Assembly: GCA_014650415.1 (NCBI GenBank)
Contig: BMUX01000001.1
Location: 434,001 to 498,000, forward strand
Direction of reading: 5' to 3'
DNA length: 64,000 bases
Origin: Streptomyces spiroverticillatus
Lineage (GTDB): Bacteria; Actinomycetota; Actinomycetes; Streptomycetales; Streptomycetaceae
In this document: positions 34,520 through 43,057 of the stretch, one piece after another
How positions within the stretch are numbered: position 1 is the stretch's first letter
Layout: the number at the start of each line of letters is the position of its first letter
Position numbers and translations under genes: made by a program
The notes under the pieces: model-generated
What the model saw: only the letters and a program-made list of their open reading frames with translations
Told to the model about the DNA's origin: nothing
Database searches by the model: none

Positions 34520-35316
34520 GCCGACCCGCTCAGCTGCTCGGCGATCCGGGCGGCGGAAGGGCGGAGCAGGTCCTCGACGACCATCCCGTCGGCGAGGAAG
34601 ACCACCCGGTCGGCGAAGCTCGCCGCGACGGGGTCGTGCGTCACCATCACACAGGTGCGCCCCTCGTGCTCGACGCCCGCGCGCAGCAGCCGCAGCACCT
34701 GGAGGCCGCTCGCCCGGTCGAGCGCACCGGTGGGTTCGTCGGCGAAGAGGACCCGTGGCCGGGTGTACAACGCCCGCGCCACCGCCACCCGTTGCTGCTG
34801 GCCGCCGGAGAGCCGCCCCGGCCGCTCCTTGCGGCGGTCGGCGAGCCCCACCTGGTCAAGGGCCTCGGCCACCGCCGCCCGGTCGATCCGGTCGCCCGCG
34901 AGCCGGGCGGGCAGGCTGACGTTCTGCTCGACCGTCATGGCGGGCATGAGGTTGTACGACTGGAAGATGAAGCCCGCGTCCGCCCGCCTCAGCAGGGCCA
35001 GCCGCCGCTCGGGCAGCGCGGTGATCTCCGTGGTCCCCCAGTGGACCGTTCCGGAGGTCTGCCGGTCCATTCCCGCGACGCACTGCAGCAGTGTCGACTT
35101 TCCCGATCCGGAGGGGCCCATCACCGCGGTGAAGGTGCCCGGGGCGAAGGTGACGTCGACGCCGCGCAGCGCGTGGACGGCCTCACGGCCACGGCCGTAC
35201 GAACGGCGCAGGTTCTCGGCGCGCAGCCCCAGCCCAGGTCGCGGGTTCGGGCTCTGCGGCAGGGCGGGGTCCGCTGTGGCCGGGAAGCGGGCGGGAACAT
35301 CGGTGGTCGGTGACAT
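34513..35316 (-). CDS. ABC transporter ATP-binding protein (LolD/MacB type)
   Basis: A 267-residue ATPase with Walker A GPSGSGKST, Q-loop FQSYNLMP, signature LSGGQQQRVAVARAL, Walker B VLFADEPTGALD and H-loop VMVTHD. ATG 35316 is chosen; the proline-rich leader (residues 1-30) is not conserved. It partners with the FtsX-like permease that overlaps its stop. Confidence 0.9.
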   Translation of the reverse strand: MSPTTDVPARFPATADPALPQSPNPRPGLGLRAENLRRSYGRGREAVHALRGVDVTFAPGTFTAVMGPSGSGKSTLLQCVAGMDRQTSGTVHWGTTEITALPERRLALLRRADAGFIFQSYNLMPAMTVEQNVSLPARLAGDRIDRAAVAEALDQVGLADRRKERPGRLSGGQQQRVAVARALYTRPRVLFADEPTGALDRASGLQVLRLLRAGVEHEGRTCVMVTHDPVAASFADRVVFLADGMVVEDLLRPSAARIAEQLSGSAC

Positions 35317-35340
35317 GTTTCGATTCTTGTTCTCAGCAGG

Positions 35341-35355
35341 CCCGTGGACCACGGG
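35341..35355. promoter_or_regulatory. short palindrome upstream of the ABC operon
   Basis: CCCGTGG-A-CCACGGG, 7-bp arms, 24 nt before the ATPase start. It is a possible operator for the response regulator encoded next door. Confidence 0.4.
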
Positions 35356-35408
35356 GGTAGCGCCCGTTCCGAGGGTTCGGATATCCGCCCCCCTTGCCGC
35401 TGCGCGGG

Positions 35409-36056
35409 CTAGGGGCCGACCTCCTGCAAGTACGTCACCACGGCCTTGACCCGTCGGTTGTCCGCGTCGGTCGACGGCAGGTCGAACTTCAGGAATACGG
35501 ACGCGACATGCTTCTCCACCGCCCGCTCCGAGATGACGAGCCGCCCGGCGATGGAACGGTTCGAGTGCCCCTGCGCCATCAGGTCCACCACCTCCCGCTC
35601 CCGGGCGGTCAGCCGGTCGAGCGGGCGGGTCCCGTTGCTCAGCATCCGGCTGACGATCAGCGGGTCGAGGGCCACGCCGCCGGCCGCGACCCGGCGCAGA
35701 GCCTCGATGAAGTCGGCGGTGGCGGAGACGCGCTCCTTGAGCAGATAGCCGACGCCCGACGGGTCCCCCGCCAGCAACTGGGCCGCGAGGGAGGGAACGG
35801 CATGCTGGGAGAAGACCAGGACGCCCACGCCCGGGTGGTCGGCGCGCAGTCGCACGGCTGCCCGGATGCCCTCGTCGGTATGGGTCGGGGGCATCCTGAT
35901 GTCGACCACGGCGACGTCCGGAAGGTGCTCGGCAACCGCCGACAGCAGCTCGTCCCCGTCACCCGCGGTGGCGAGTACCTCGCAGCCGCGGGCGGTCAGC
36001 AACTCCACCATGCCTTCACGGAGAATGACCGAATCCTCGGCGATGACCACTCGCAC
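35409..36056 (-). CDS. LuxR/NarL-family response regulator
   Basis: A protein of about 215 residues: receiver domain (VVIAEDSVILREGM, phospho-acceptor Asp in VAVVDIRMPP, Lys in LLKERV) and LuxR-type helix-turn-helix (LTAREREVVDLMAQGHSNRS). GTG 36056 begins the receiver strand; a longer form from 36089 is possible. It lies upstream of the ABC-kinase operon on the same strand, separated by 92 bp, and is its likely regulator. Confidence 0.88.
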   Translation of the reverse strand: MRVVIAEDSVILREGMVELLTARGCEVLATAGDGDELLSAVAEHLPDVAVVDIRMPPTHTDEGIRAAVRLRADHPGVGVLVFSQHAVPSLAAQLLAGDPSGVGYLLKERVSATADFIEALRRVAAGGVALDPLIVSRMLSNGTRPLDRLTAREREVVDLMAQGHSNRSIAGRLVISERAVEKHVASVFLKFDLPSTDADNRRVKAVVTYLQEVGP

Positions 36057-36125
36057 TGCGCGCCCCCTGCTCAACTGTCCGCCACCCACATCACACCACT
36101 CGCCCAGAGCTTCGCTCGCAGCCGG

Positions 36126-37565
36126 TCAGCCCGTCCAGCGGCCGCTCAGATACGACGCGGCGAACAGGACCATCAGGGGTGCGGCCAGCGCCACATATGC
36201 CGTCTTCACCCGTGGCCTGCGCACGCTCCATGCGGCCAGGAGGGTCCACAGGGGCCACCACAGGAGGGTGGCGCGGGGGACCGAGGTCAGCCAGTAGGAG
36301 GTGGCGAGGGCCCAGAGGCTGAGGCCGATGTAGACGGCCTCGGGCCAGCGGCGGAGGGCGATGAGCGTGATCAGGAGGGCCACGCCGATCACGAGCGCGA
36401 CCATTTCCGCCTGCCACATGAAGGCGTAGCCCGTGCTGTACGTGCCGTCGAAGGCGGCGTGCCAGGTGGTGTTCCAGGCCTCCCACGGCGGGTGGAAGGT
36501 GCGGTACCAGCCGCGTTCCTGGGCGTGCTTCCAGGCCATCCAGTCGCCGGTGCGGTTGAAGAGGTAGCCGCTGTAGAGGAGGGCCGGGAGGGCCGGGAGG
36601 AGGGTCCAGGGGAGGCCGCGCCAGGTGCGGGCGTCCTTGGCCCGCCAGGCGGTGATCAGGAAGTGGACGCCGATGGCGGCGGCGACGAAGAGGCCGGATA
36701 TGCGGACGGTGGTGGCCAGCGCGGTCAGGACACCGGCCAGCAGCCAGCGCTGCTTCTGCGCCGCGAGCCAGGCGGGCAGGGCGAAGGCCAGGAAGAGGGC
36801 TTCGGTGTATCCGGCGGCGAGGAAGACCGCGCAGGGGGAGAGGAGGAGGAAGAGGACGGAGCGCTGCCCCAGAACGGGAGCGGTGCTCTCGCGGGGGCCG
36901 GCGGAGCGTGTGCCTGCGGCCGTGCCGGAGCGCTGCTTCGAAGTGAGAGCAGTGCTCTTGCCCGAGCCGGAACGCGTCCCCGCCCCCGCCCCGGAGCGCC
37001 GCTCCAAAGCGAGAGCACTGCGCTCCCCCGGCATCCCCAGCCGCGCTATCCGCACCAGCGCCAGCACCGCCACCGCCCCCGACACGAACGAGATCAGCAG
37101 CCCCGCGAGGGTCCAGTTCGGGACGACGACGTGCACGGCGCGCAGGAGGAGGGGGAAGCCGGGGAAGAAGGCCTCCCGGTTGTCCCAGCCCTCCGAGCCG
37201 GGGCCGGACCCCGGTCCCGTCCCCTCGGGGAAGTAGCCCTCCTGAGCGATGTGCAGGAAGTGGGTCCAGTCCCACTGGGCCCACCGCGACAGCGCCGACC
37301 GCGCCTCCTTCGCGTTCCCGTCGCTCGGGAAAACCCAGGCCACGGCGTACGACGTGATCCACAGCCCGATCCGGGTGAAGAGGTACAGCCACAGCACGTC
37401 GCGGTCCGTGCCGTCCAGCCGGGACAGCGGGCGCAGGATCCGCTGCGGCAGCCGCTTCCCCGGGCGGCCCGCGCCGGAGCCCGCCCGAGGGCCGCCCGAG
37501 GGCTTCCGCTGGGCCGGTACGGCGGGCTGTTGCGCGGTCCGCCGGGGCGGGGGCGCGACGGTCAT
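36126..37565 (-). CDS. integral membrane glycosyltransferase, PIG-V-like
   Basis: A 479-residue membrane protein with an N-terminal polar, proline-rich stretch of about 55 residues and roughly ten helices. WDWTHFLHIAQEGYF and FFPGFP are the family's lumenal-type loop motifs, as in the related protein at 15367-16395. One cytoplasmic loop is swollen by a Gly/Arg/Ser-rich insert built from two and a half 22-23-residue repeats, which has no counterpart in the other protein. The sugar and acceptor are unknown. Confidence 0.8.
   Translation of the reverse strand: MTVAPPPRRTAQQPAVPAQRKPSGGPRAGSGAGRPGKRLPQRILRPLSRLDGTDRDVLWLYLFTRIGLWITSYAVAWVFPSDGNAKEARSALSRWAQWDWTHFLHIAQEGYFPEGTGPGSGPGSEGWDNREAFFPGFPLLLRAVHVVVPNWTLAGLLISFVSGAVAVLALVRIARLGMPGERSALALERRSGAGAGTRSGSGKSTALTSKQRSGTAAGTRSAGPRESTAPVLGQRSVLFLLLSPCAVFLAAGYTEALFLAFALPAWLAAQKQRWLLAGVLTALATTVRISGLFVAAAIGVHFLITAWRAKDARTWRGLPWTLLPALPALLYSGYLFNRTGDWMAWKHAQERGWYRTFHPPWEAWNTTWHAAFDGTYSTGYAFMWQAEMVALVIGVALLITLIALRRWPEAVYIGLSLWALATSYWLTSVPRATLLWWPLWTLLAAWSVRRPRVKTAYVALAAPLMVLFAASYLSGRWTG
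36858..37020. repeat. 66-69-bp imperfect tandem repeat inside the glycosyltransferase gene
   Basis: Units begin GGAGCGCTG at 36858 and 36927 and GGAGCGCCG at 36993. Both periods are multiples of three, so the reading frame is kept. Confidence 0.75.
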
Positions 37566-37784
37566 GGGCGTACTCCTGCGACGGCGTGCGGTTCGGTTCG
37601 GCGTGGGTCGGGCAACTCACGGCTCGATTGCGCGTCCCGTAGAGGAACACGCGTACGTGTGAGTATGCGTTCCATGCGCGCCCGCCCGAAACGCCGGGGA
37701 ACGGCGGACGGGGCCGGCGCACGTACGCACCGGCCTCGCCCGTCACTCACCGCTCCCGCGGCCTCACCTCACGGCCGCACTGCC

Positions 37785-39062
37785 TCAGGCAATGCGGTCC
37801 AGCACGATCGGCGACGGTACGAAGTCCGTGCCCTCGGGCGCCGTCAGCACGCCGCCGTCGAGCGCCTCGATGGCGTACGCGAACTTCTCCGGGGTGTCCG
37901 TGTGCAGCGTCATCAGCGGCTGGCCCGCGACGACCTTGTCGCCCGGCTTGGCGTGCAGCTCGACGCCCGCGCCCGCCTGCACCTGGTCCTCCTTGCGCGC
38001 GCGGCCCGCGCCGAGCCGCCAGGCCGCGACGCCCACCGCGTACGCGTCCAGCTTGGTCAGCACGCCCGAGGAGGACGCGTTGATGACGTGCTGCTCGCGC
38101 GCCACCGGAAGGGTCGCGTCCGGGTCGCCGCCCTGCGCCTGGATCATGCGCCGCCACACGTCCATCGCGGAACCGTCGCGCAGCGCCTTCTCCGGGTCGG
38201 CGTCCGGGAGCCCGGCGGCCGTCAGCATCTCGCGGGCCAGCGCGATCGTCAGCTCGACGACGTCCGCCGGGCCGCCGCCCGCCAGGACCTCGACCGATTC
38301 CCGCACCTCAAGGGCGTTGCCCGCCGTCAGACCCAGCGGCGTCGCCATGTCCGTCAGCAGCGCGACCGTCTTCACGCCGTGGTCGGTGCCGAGGCCCACC
38401 ATCGTGGACGCCAGCTCACGCGCGTCCTCGATGTTCTTCATGAACGCGCCGGAGCCGACCTTCACGTCGAGCACGAGCGAGCCCGTGCCCTCGGCGATCT
38501 TCTTCGACATGATCGACGACGCGATCAGCGGAATCGCCTCGACCGTGCCGGTCACGTCGCGCAGCGCGTACAGCTTCTTGTCGGCCGGGGCGAGGCCGTC
38601 CCCCGCCGCGCAGATCACCGCGCCGGTCGACTCCAGTACGTCCAGCATCTCGGCGTTCGACAGCAGCGCGCGCCAGCCCGGGATCGACTCCAGCTTGTCG
38701 AGCGTGCCGCCCGTGTGGCCGAGGCCCCGGCCGGAGAGCTGCGGCACGGCCGCACCGCAGGCCGCCACCAGCGGGGCCAGCGGCAGCGTGATCTTGTCGC
38801 CGACGCCGCCGGTGGAGTGCTTGTCGGCGGTGGGCCGGGAGAGGGCGTCGAAGTTCATGCGCTCGCCGGACGCGATCATGGCCGCCGTCCAGCGGGCGAT
38901 CTCGGTGCGGTTCATGCCGTTCAGCAGGATCGCCATGGCGAGCGCGGACATCTGCTCGTCCGCGACCGCGCCGCGCGTGTACTCGTCGATGACCCAGTCG
39001 ATCTGCTCGGGGCTCAGCTCGCCGCGGTCACGCTTGGTGCGGATGACGGAGATGACGTCCAT
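37785..39062 (-). CDS. deoA: thymidine phosphorylase
   Basis: A 425-residue pyrimidine nucleoside phosphorylase that converts thymidine (and often uridine or deoxyuridine) to base and deoxyribose-1-phosphate. The segment SGRGLGHTGGTLDKLESIPG is the family signature, with KHSTGGVGDK for phosphate and DVKVGSGAFMK further on. ATG 39062 gives the standard N terminus MDVISVIRTKRDRGEL; the open frame extends far upstream without meaning. A degenerate copy of the nucleoside palindrome lies 67 nt before the start. Confidence 0.93.
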   Translation of the reverse strand: MDVISVIRTKRDRGELSPEQIDWVIDEYTRGAVADEQMSALAMAILLNGMNRTEIARWTAAMIASGERMNFDALSRPTADKHSTGGVGDKITLPLAPLVAACGAAVPQLSGRGLGHTGGTLDKLESIPGWRALLSNAEMLDVLESTGAVICAAGDGLAPADKKLYALRDVTGTVEAIPLIASSIMSKKIAEGTGSLVLDVKVGSGAFMKNIEDARELASTMVGLGTDHGVKTVALLTDMATPLGLTAGNALEVRESVEVLAGGGPADVVELTIALAREMLTAAGLPDADPEKALRDGSAMDVWRRMIQAQGGDPDATLPVAREQHVINASSSGVLTKLDAYAVGVAAWRLGAGRARKEDQVQAGAGVELHAKPGDKVVAGQPLMTLHTDTPEKFAYAIEALDGGVLTAPEGTDFVPSPIVLDRIA

Positions 39063-39129
39063 GGGGTTCCTTCCAGGGGTACGGCTACGGCTGGTTGGTA
39101 CGGCTCTTGGTACGGCTGTACGGATAAAT

Positions 39130-39141
39130 CTACGCGCGTCA
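39130..39141. promoter_or_regulatory. nucleoside-regulon site, deoA (degenerate)
   Basis: CTACGCGCGTCA in context AAATCTACGCGCGTCACG: one half-site is intact, the last two bases differ from the palindrome. It is 67 nt before the deoA start. The rest of this 321-bp gap contains only the MerR gene's promoter region. Confidence 0.6.
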
Positions 39142-39383
39142 CGCCGGGTGGGAAGCCAGGGCAGGCAACAAATTGGCCGACGGGGGGCGCGGGGAGCGGC
39201 CGGCGGCCTCCTCTCCCGGGTCGGGTGGTGGCGGGGCCGTCCTCCGGGCCGGAGTATGGCGCTACCGGGGGCCCGCCGGAGGAACTTGGCTCGCGGGGTT
39301 GCAGTTGCCGTTGCGGCAGTTCCTACCGTCGTGAACAGGGCCGGAGAAACCGGCCCGGCGACACACATGTGCAGGGAGTGGCG

Positions 39384-40142
39384 ATGGACTGGCCGATCGA
39401 GGAGGTCGCCCGGATGTCGGGCGTCACCGCGCGGACTCTTCGCCACTACGACGAGACGGGTCTGCTGCCGCCGGCCCGGATCGGGGTGGGCGGACGCCGC
39501 TACTACGCGGAGCCCCAACTCCTGCGGCTGCAGCAGATCCTCGTGCTGCGGGCGCTGGACGTCGGGCTGCCGGAGATCGGCCGGATCCTGTCGGAGCAGG
39601 TCGACGAGGTGGACGCCCTGCGCGGCCACCGTGAGCGCCTGCTCGCCGAACGGAACCGGCTCGACGCGCTGGCCCGCACCGTCTCCCGCACGATCGCCGA
39701 ACTGGAGCAGTCCAGGAAGGACGGCAGTCCCATGACCATCAACCGACCGGAGAACCTCTTCGAGGGCGTTCAGCCCTCCCAGTACGAGGACAACATGCGC
39801 GCCTTCCCCGAACTGGCCGAAGCGGTCGGCCGCCGTGCCGACGCGATGAGCCAGTCCGACGCGGACGCCGCGCACCGTGCGCGTACCGCGCAGATGATCC
39901 GGCTGGCCGAACTGATGGCGGCGGGCCACCCGGCCGACGCCGACCCGGTCCAGGCCGAGATCGACGCCCAGTACCGGACGCTGACCGAACTGCGCGCGGT
40001 CTCCGCCGAGGGCTACCGGGCCATCGGCCGCTCCGTCGTCGACAACGAGACGTGGCGGGCGGCGTACGAGGCCATCGCCCCCGGCCTGGCGGCCTACCAG
40101 CGTGACGCCATCGAGGCGTACGCGGCGGGCCGGCTGGCCTGA
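39384..40142 (+). CDS. MerR-family regulator, TipA-like
   Basis: A 252-residue protein. The MerR helix-turn-helix (MDWPIEEVARMSGVTARTLR, then YDETGLLPPARIGVGGRRYY) is followed by a coiled dimerisation helix and a TipAS-like C-terminal domain (FPELAEAVGRRADAMSQSD). TipA proteins bind thiopeptides and other drugs through that domain. It starts at ATG 39384 after AGGGAG. A terminator follows at 40148. The region is also open for more than a thousand codons upstream in the same frame, but that stretch is antisense to known genes. Confidence 0.87.
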   Translation: MDWPIEEVARMSGVTARTLRHYDETGLLPPARIGVGGRRYYAEPQLLRLQQILVLRALDVGLPEIGRILSEQVDEVDALRGHRERLLAERNRLDALARTVSRTIAELEQSRKDGSPMTINRPENLFEGVQPSQYEDNMRAFPELAEAVGRRADAMSQSDADAAHRARTAQMIRLAELMAAGHPADADPVQAEIDAQYRTLTELRAVSAEGYRAIGRSVVDNETWRAAYEAIAPGLAAYQRDAIEAYAAGRLA

Positions 40143-40147
40143 GTCCT

Positions 40148-40188
40148 GACCGACCGCCGCCCGGGGGCGCCCTCGGGGGCGGTCGGTC
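40148..40188 (+). terminator. hairpin terminator after the MerR gene
   Basis: GACCGACCGCC (40148-40158) pairs perfectly with 40178-40188, and the intervening bases can pair further. Confidence 0.8.
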
Positions 40189-40214
40189 GTGTGCCGCACC
40201 CCGGAACCGGGGTG

Positions 40215-40448
40215 TTTTCGCCCCAGCCCCGCCCCTTCACCTAAACCCTGCGGGACGGTTGGTGGGCTGGTGTCCGTGATGGGGCTACGCCCCTTGCCCC
40301 CTGCACGGGCTGCGCCCGCGCGTCCTCAAACGCCGGACGGGCTGAATGATGCCGCAGGCATCCAGGGGCGCGGGGAACTGCGCGACCAGCCACCCACCCA
40401 GCCGCGCGGCGAGCGCTTTAGGTGAAGGGGCGGGGCCGGGGCGAAACC
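40215..40448. repeat. dispersed intergenic repeat, copy with inverted box B ends
   Basis: Box B is present in both orientations, reversed at 40215-40247 and forward at 40418-40448, enclosing about 170 bp with box A at 40363-40400. The forward box B supplies the stop codon and last residues of the hypothetical gene at 40418. Confidence 0.8.
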
Positions 40449-40777
40449 CGCCCCGGTACCGGGTGCCGACCCTCACCCCCAGGTGACTCCCACGTGTGCC
40501 CACCCCCGTGCCCCGCGAACAGGCAGCACCCGTCCCGCGCGGGCGCGGGCTGAGTCACGTCGCAGTCCCCCAGCTCCGCCAACTCCACCTCCGCATCAGC
40601 CCACTTGGCCCACAGCGCATAGCCCCGGTGCAGCGAGTCGATGAGCCCGAAGTGCTCGCCCTCCTCATGCTCGGACAGGTCGCAGCGCACCCAACCGTCC
40701 GCGAGCGGCTGACCGCAGCGCGCGGAGGCCTTCTCCACCAGTACGTCCGGGAGTTCCACCCGGTCCGTGCAGCGCAT
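40418..40777 (-). CDS. hypothetical protein, Cys/His-rich
   Basis: A 119-residue protein (MRCTDRVELPDVLVEKASAR at its start) with several Cys and His (RCGQPLADGWVRCDLSEHEEGEH, then GCCLFAGHGGGH) that could form a zinc site. Its ATG overlaps the stop of the gene at 40777-41016 (ATGA), which supports both being real. The last 12 residues and stop come from the repeat box B, so the native C terminus was probably different. Small genes of this type often travel with XRE/DUF397 pairs in Streptomyces. Confidence 0.6.
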   Translation of the reverse strand: MRCTDRVELPDVLVEKASARCGQPLADGWVRCDLSEHEEGEHFGLIDSLHRGYALWAKWADAEVELAELGDCDVTQPAPARDGCCLFAGHGGGHTWESPGGEGRHPVPGRVSPRPRPFT

Positions 40778-41016
40778 CAGACGGCCGGCCGCATCGAACG
40801 GGCCGGGCGCACGCACCGCACGCACCCGCAGGCCGGAAAGCGGACCGGGTTCTCCAGGATCGCCACCGGGTCCCCCTCCCGGACCACCTCCTCCGCCGAC
40901 CACGTGCGGCCCGAATCGCGGGACACCCGCAGGGTCATCAGCGTGCGGGGCTCCTCGGCCTCCGGGCCGCCGCCGCCCGCTTCGCGCCCGCGCTCCTCAT
41001 TGCTCCACGCCTTCAT
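40777..41016 (-). CDS. small hypothetical protein
   Basis: A 79-residue protein with a conserved-looking core (MTLRVSRDSGRTWSAEEVVR, then a CGCVRC metal-like knuckle). It is coupled to the downstream gene by a 4-bp ATGA overlap. I recognise it only as a recurring companion of Scr1-type regulators; its function is unknown. Translation may start at the internal ATG before TLRVSRD. Confidence 0.6.
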   Translation of the reverse strand: MKAWSNEERGREAGGGGPEAEEPRTLMTLRVSRDSGRTWSAEEVVREGDPVAILENPVRFPACGCVRCVRPARSMRPAV

Positions 41017-41291
41017 TGCTGCGTCCTTTCCGCTCCGATGCCTCGCATCGCACCCGCATTCGGAAAGGCACTCGCCAGGTGGGCGGACGCGTTACCGGAG
41101 TTCCGGGTGTGACGGGTGCGGATGTTGGCAACGGCAATAGGCGCACGCCAAAGAAGAATCCCGCACCAATTCGGCGACTTGGACCAAGCGTGGCACCGCG
41201 CTGGCTAACGTGTATCGAGGAGAAGGCAATTTCACCGCTCAAATTACCCTCCCAACCCCCCAGCTCAGAGCGGTAGTTCACGCCACAGCGC

Positions 41292-41341
41292 GCAACGTTC
41301 CACGATTTCGCGCAACGTTGCTTGCGTCGGCGGAACGTTCC
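41292..41341. promoter_or_regulatory. three AACGTT palindromes spaced 20 bp
   Basis: GCAACGTTCC (41292), GCAACGTTGC (41312) and GGAACGTTCC (41332) recur at exact 20-bp intervals, 34 bp before the XRE regulator start. The spacing places them on one face of the helix. They are likely autoregulatory operators. The rest of the 359-bp gap (41017-41291) is unusually AT-rich for this genome and holds no convincing gene. Confidence 0.65.
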
Positions 41342-41375
41342 CCATCAGACTGAACACAACGCAGAGGGGACAGCA

Positions 41376-42263
41376 ATGAGCTTCGACCCGGAGGCGGCAA
41401 GCCCCACCCTGTGCCGCCTTCAGCTCGGCAATGAACTCCGAGCGATGCGACTGGCAATGGACCTCAAGGCCGCGACCGTGTGCAAACAGCTGATCTGGAG
41501 CCCGTCCAAACTCTCCCGGCTGGAGTCGGGCGACAACACCATCGTCGAACCCTCCGTCGTGATCGCCCTCTGCGACACGTACGGGGCCGAGCCCGAGCAG
41601 AAGCAGCGTCTCGTCGGGTACGCGAAGGTCACCAAGACCAAGACGGACTGGTGGGACACCCGGGAGAACCGCGAGGTCATCCAGCCCGGCGCGAGCGCCT
41701 TCTTCGGCCTCGAATCCACCGCGTCCGTACTCCAGACGTACGAGGCGGAGTTCGTCCCCGGACTGCTCCAGACCGAGGCGTACGTCCGCGCGATCTCCAA
41801 GCCCGCGCACCGGCGGATGTGGCCGGAGGACAAGGACAAGGTGGTGAAGATCCGCATGACCCGACAGGAGGTCCTGCGACGCAAGCGCTCGCCGCTCAAG
41901 TACACGGCGATCATCAACGAGGCCGTCCTGCACCGGGTGATCGGCTCCCACGCCCTGATGCGTGAGCAACTGACGCACATCGCCCACGTCATGGAGGCCC
42001 ATCCAAACGTCCGCATCCAGATCGTCCCCTTCGCGGCGGGTGCGCACCCAGGCATGGACGGGAAGTTCTCCGTGCTGCACTTCCCGCCACGTACGGCGCT
42101 CAAGCCGCTGGTATATCTGGAGAACCGCGCATCGACCTGGGTGATCCGTCAAACTGACGCCATCCAGCAGTACGAGGAAGCCTTCGCGGACCTCAGTGCG
42201 ATCGCCGCAGGGCCTGACGAGTCCCTGGACATGATCAAGAGAGCAATCGAGGAGCACAGCTAG
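41376..42263 (+). CDS. XRE-family regulator with DUF5753 (Scr1 type)
   Basis: A 295-residue protein. An N-terminal helix-turn-helix (ELRAMRLAMDLKAATVCKQL, then SPSKLSRLESG) precedes a DUF5753 ligand-like domain (YEAEFVPGLLQTEAYVRAI, RMTRQEVLRRK). Such regulators are paired with a DUF397 protein; in S. coelicolor one such pair (Scr1/Scr2) raises antibiotic production. ATG 41376 follows AGAGGGGA. The stop overlaps the next start by one base. Confidence 0.9.
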   Translation: MSFDPEAASPTLCRLQLGNELRAMRLAMDLKAATVCKQLIWSPSKLSRLESGDNTIVEPSVVIALCDTYGAEPEQKQRLVGYAKVTKTKTDWWDTRENREVIQPGASAFFGLESTASVLQTYEAEFVPGLLQTEAYVRAISKPAHRRMWPEDKDKVVKIRMTRQEVLRRKRSPLKYTAIINEAVLHRVIGSHALMREQLTHIAHVMEAHPNVRIQIVPFAAGAHPGMDGKFSVLHFPPRTALKPLVYLENRASTWVIRQTDAIQQYEEAFADLSAIAAGPDESLDMIKRAIEEHS

Positions 42264-42562
42264 TGAAGATCACGAACGCGGAAACCTTGAGCGGTGCTGC
42301 CTGGTTCAAGTCCAGCTACAGCAACAGCCAGGGCGGCGACTGCGTCGAAGGCGCGCGCCTGTGCGCCGACGCCGTGCGCGGCCTGGACTGGTTCAAGTCC
42401 AGCCACAGCAACGACCAGGGCGGGGATTGCGTCGAAGGCGCGCACCTCGCGGACGGCACGCTGATGGCCGTACGCGACTCCAAGGTCCCGGACGGCCCCG
42501 CCTTCGTCGTACGCGCCGAGGTCTGGACCGCGTTCGTCGCCGGGCTCCCCCGCGCCGTATAG
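42263..42562 (+). CDS. DUF397 protein with duplicated core
   Basis: A 99-residue protein, partner of the XRE regulator. Normally the DUF397 signature WFKSSYSNxxGxxCVEvA occurs once; here it occurs twice (WFKSSYSNSQGGDCVEGA at about 14-31 and WFKSSHSNDQGGDCVEGA at about 43-60), followed by one copy of VRDSKVPDGPAFVV. The doubled half suggests an internal tandem duplication. It starts with GTG overlapping the regulator's stop. Confidence 0.88.
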   Translation: MKITNAETLSGAAWFKSSYSNSQGGDCVEGARLCADAVRGLDWFKSSHSNDQGGDCVEGAHLADGTLMAVRDSKVPDGPAFVVRAEVWTAFVAGLPRAV

Positions 42563-42574
42563 GGAGCCGGGCCC

Positions 42575-43057
42575 CTACCTCCGCTTACGCCCCCGCCTCG
42601 ACCGGCGCGGCGGGGGCATGCCGGGGCCGCCCCGTTCGCGGCGGTTCCGCATTTCCCGGCGGATGCGGGCGGCACGACCCCGCACAGTCTTCGGCGAGGG
42701 GCCGCACGTGGGGTCCGTACAGGAAGCGCGTCCGCAACCCCCGCGCACCCCGCACCGTACGGGCTCCGTGCTCCGGCACGGGCGGCACAGGCCGCCGGGC
42801 AGTTCGTCGGGGCGGCCGGCCGCGCCGCAGCCCAGGCATTCCGTCATGGGGACGCCGGGCGGGGTCGCGGGAAGCTCCGGGGGCAGCTTGGCGAGCAGGC
42901 GCGACTGCACGAAGCCGAAGGGATGGGTGATCTGCGAGGGCATCAACAGGGTGATCCCGTAGACGAGTTGAGTCTCGCTCGCCCCGCGCCGGAACCACTC
43001 CCCCGCCACCTCCGCCAGCGCGTAACACTCCGCCTCCGAGATCGCAGGGAGAGTCAG
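42575..43057 (-). CDS. hypothetical protein with two cysteine clusters
   Basis: About 160 residues. A helical N-terminal part (AISEAECYALAEVAGEWFRR) precedes a zinc-ribbon-like CLGCG....CRPC and a further Cys cluster (CGVRGGCGRASCTDPTC), then a very basic tail. No ATG or GTG is available at the expected site; a CTG at 43057 overlaps the stop of the upstream gene (CTGA) and is the best start candidate. Otherwise it begins far upstream in the other gene's antisense-free frame, which looks non-coding. The function is unknown. Confidence 0.55.
   Translation of the reverse strand: MTLPAISEAECYALAEVAGEWFRRGASETQLVYGITLLMPSQITHPFGFVQSRLLAKLPPELPATPPGVPMTECLGCGAAGRPDELPGGLCRPCRSTEPVRCGVRGGCGRASCTDPTCGPSPKTVRGRAARIRREMRNRRERGGPGMPPPRRSRRGRKRR

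Noticed and set aside
35394..40142. A 1582-codon open frame on the plus strand
   Set aside because: Only the last 252 codons (MerR regulator) are protein-like. The rest is the antisense of the response regulator, glycosyltransferase and thymidine phosphorylase genes, open because of high GC content.
40997..41281. 94-codon frame on the minus strand upstream of the XRE regulator
   Set aside because: It has no ribosome binding site and no recognisable sequence, and overlaps the probable promoter region and the small gene at 40777-41016.
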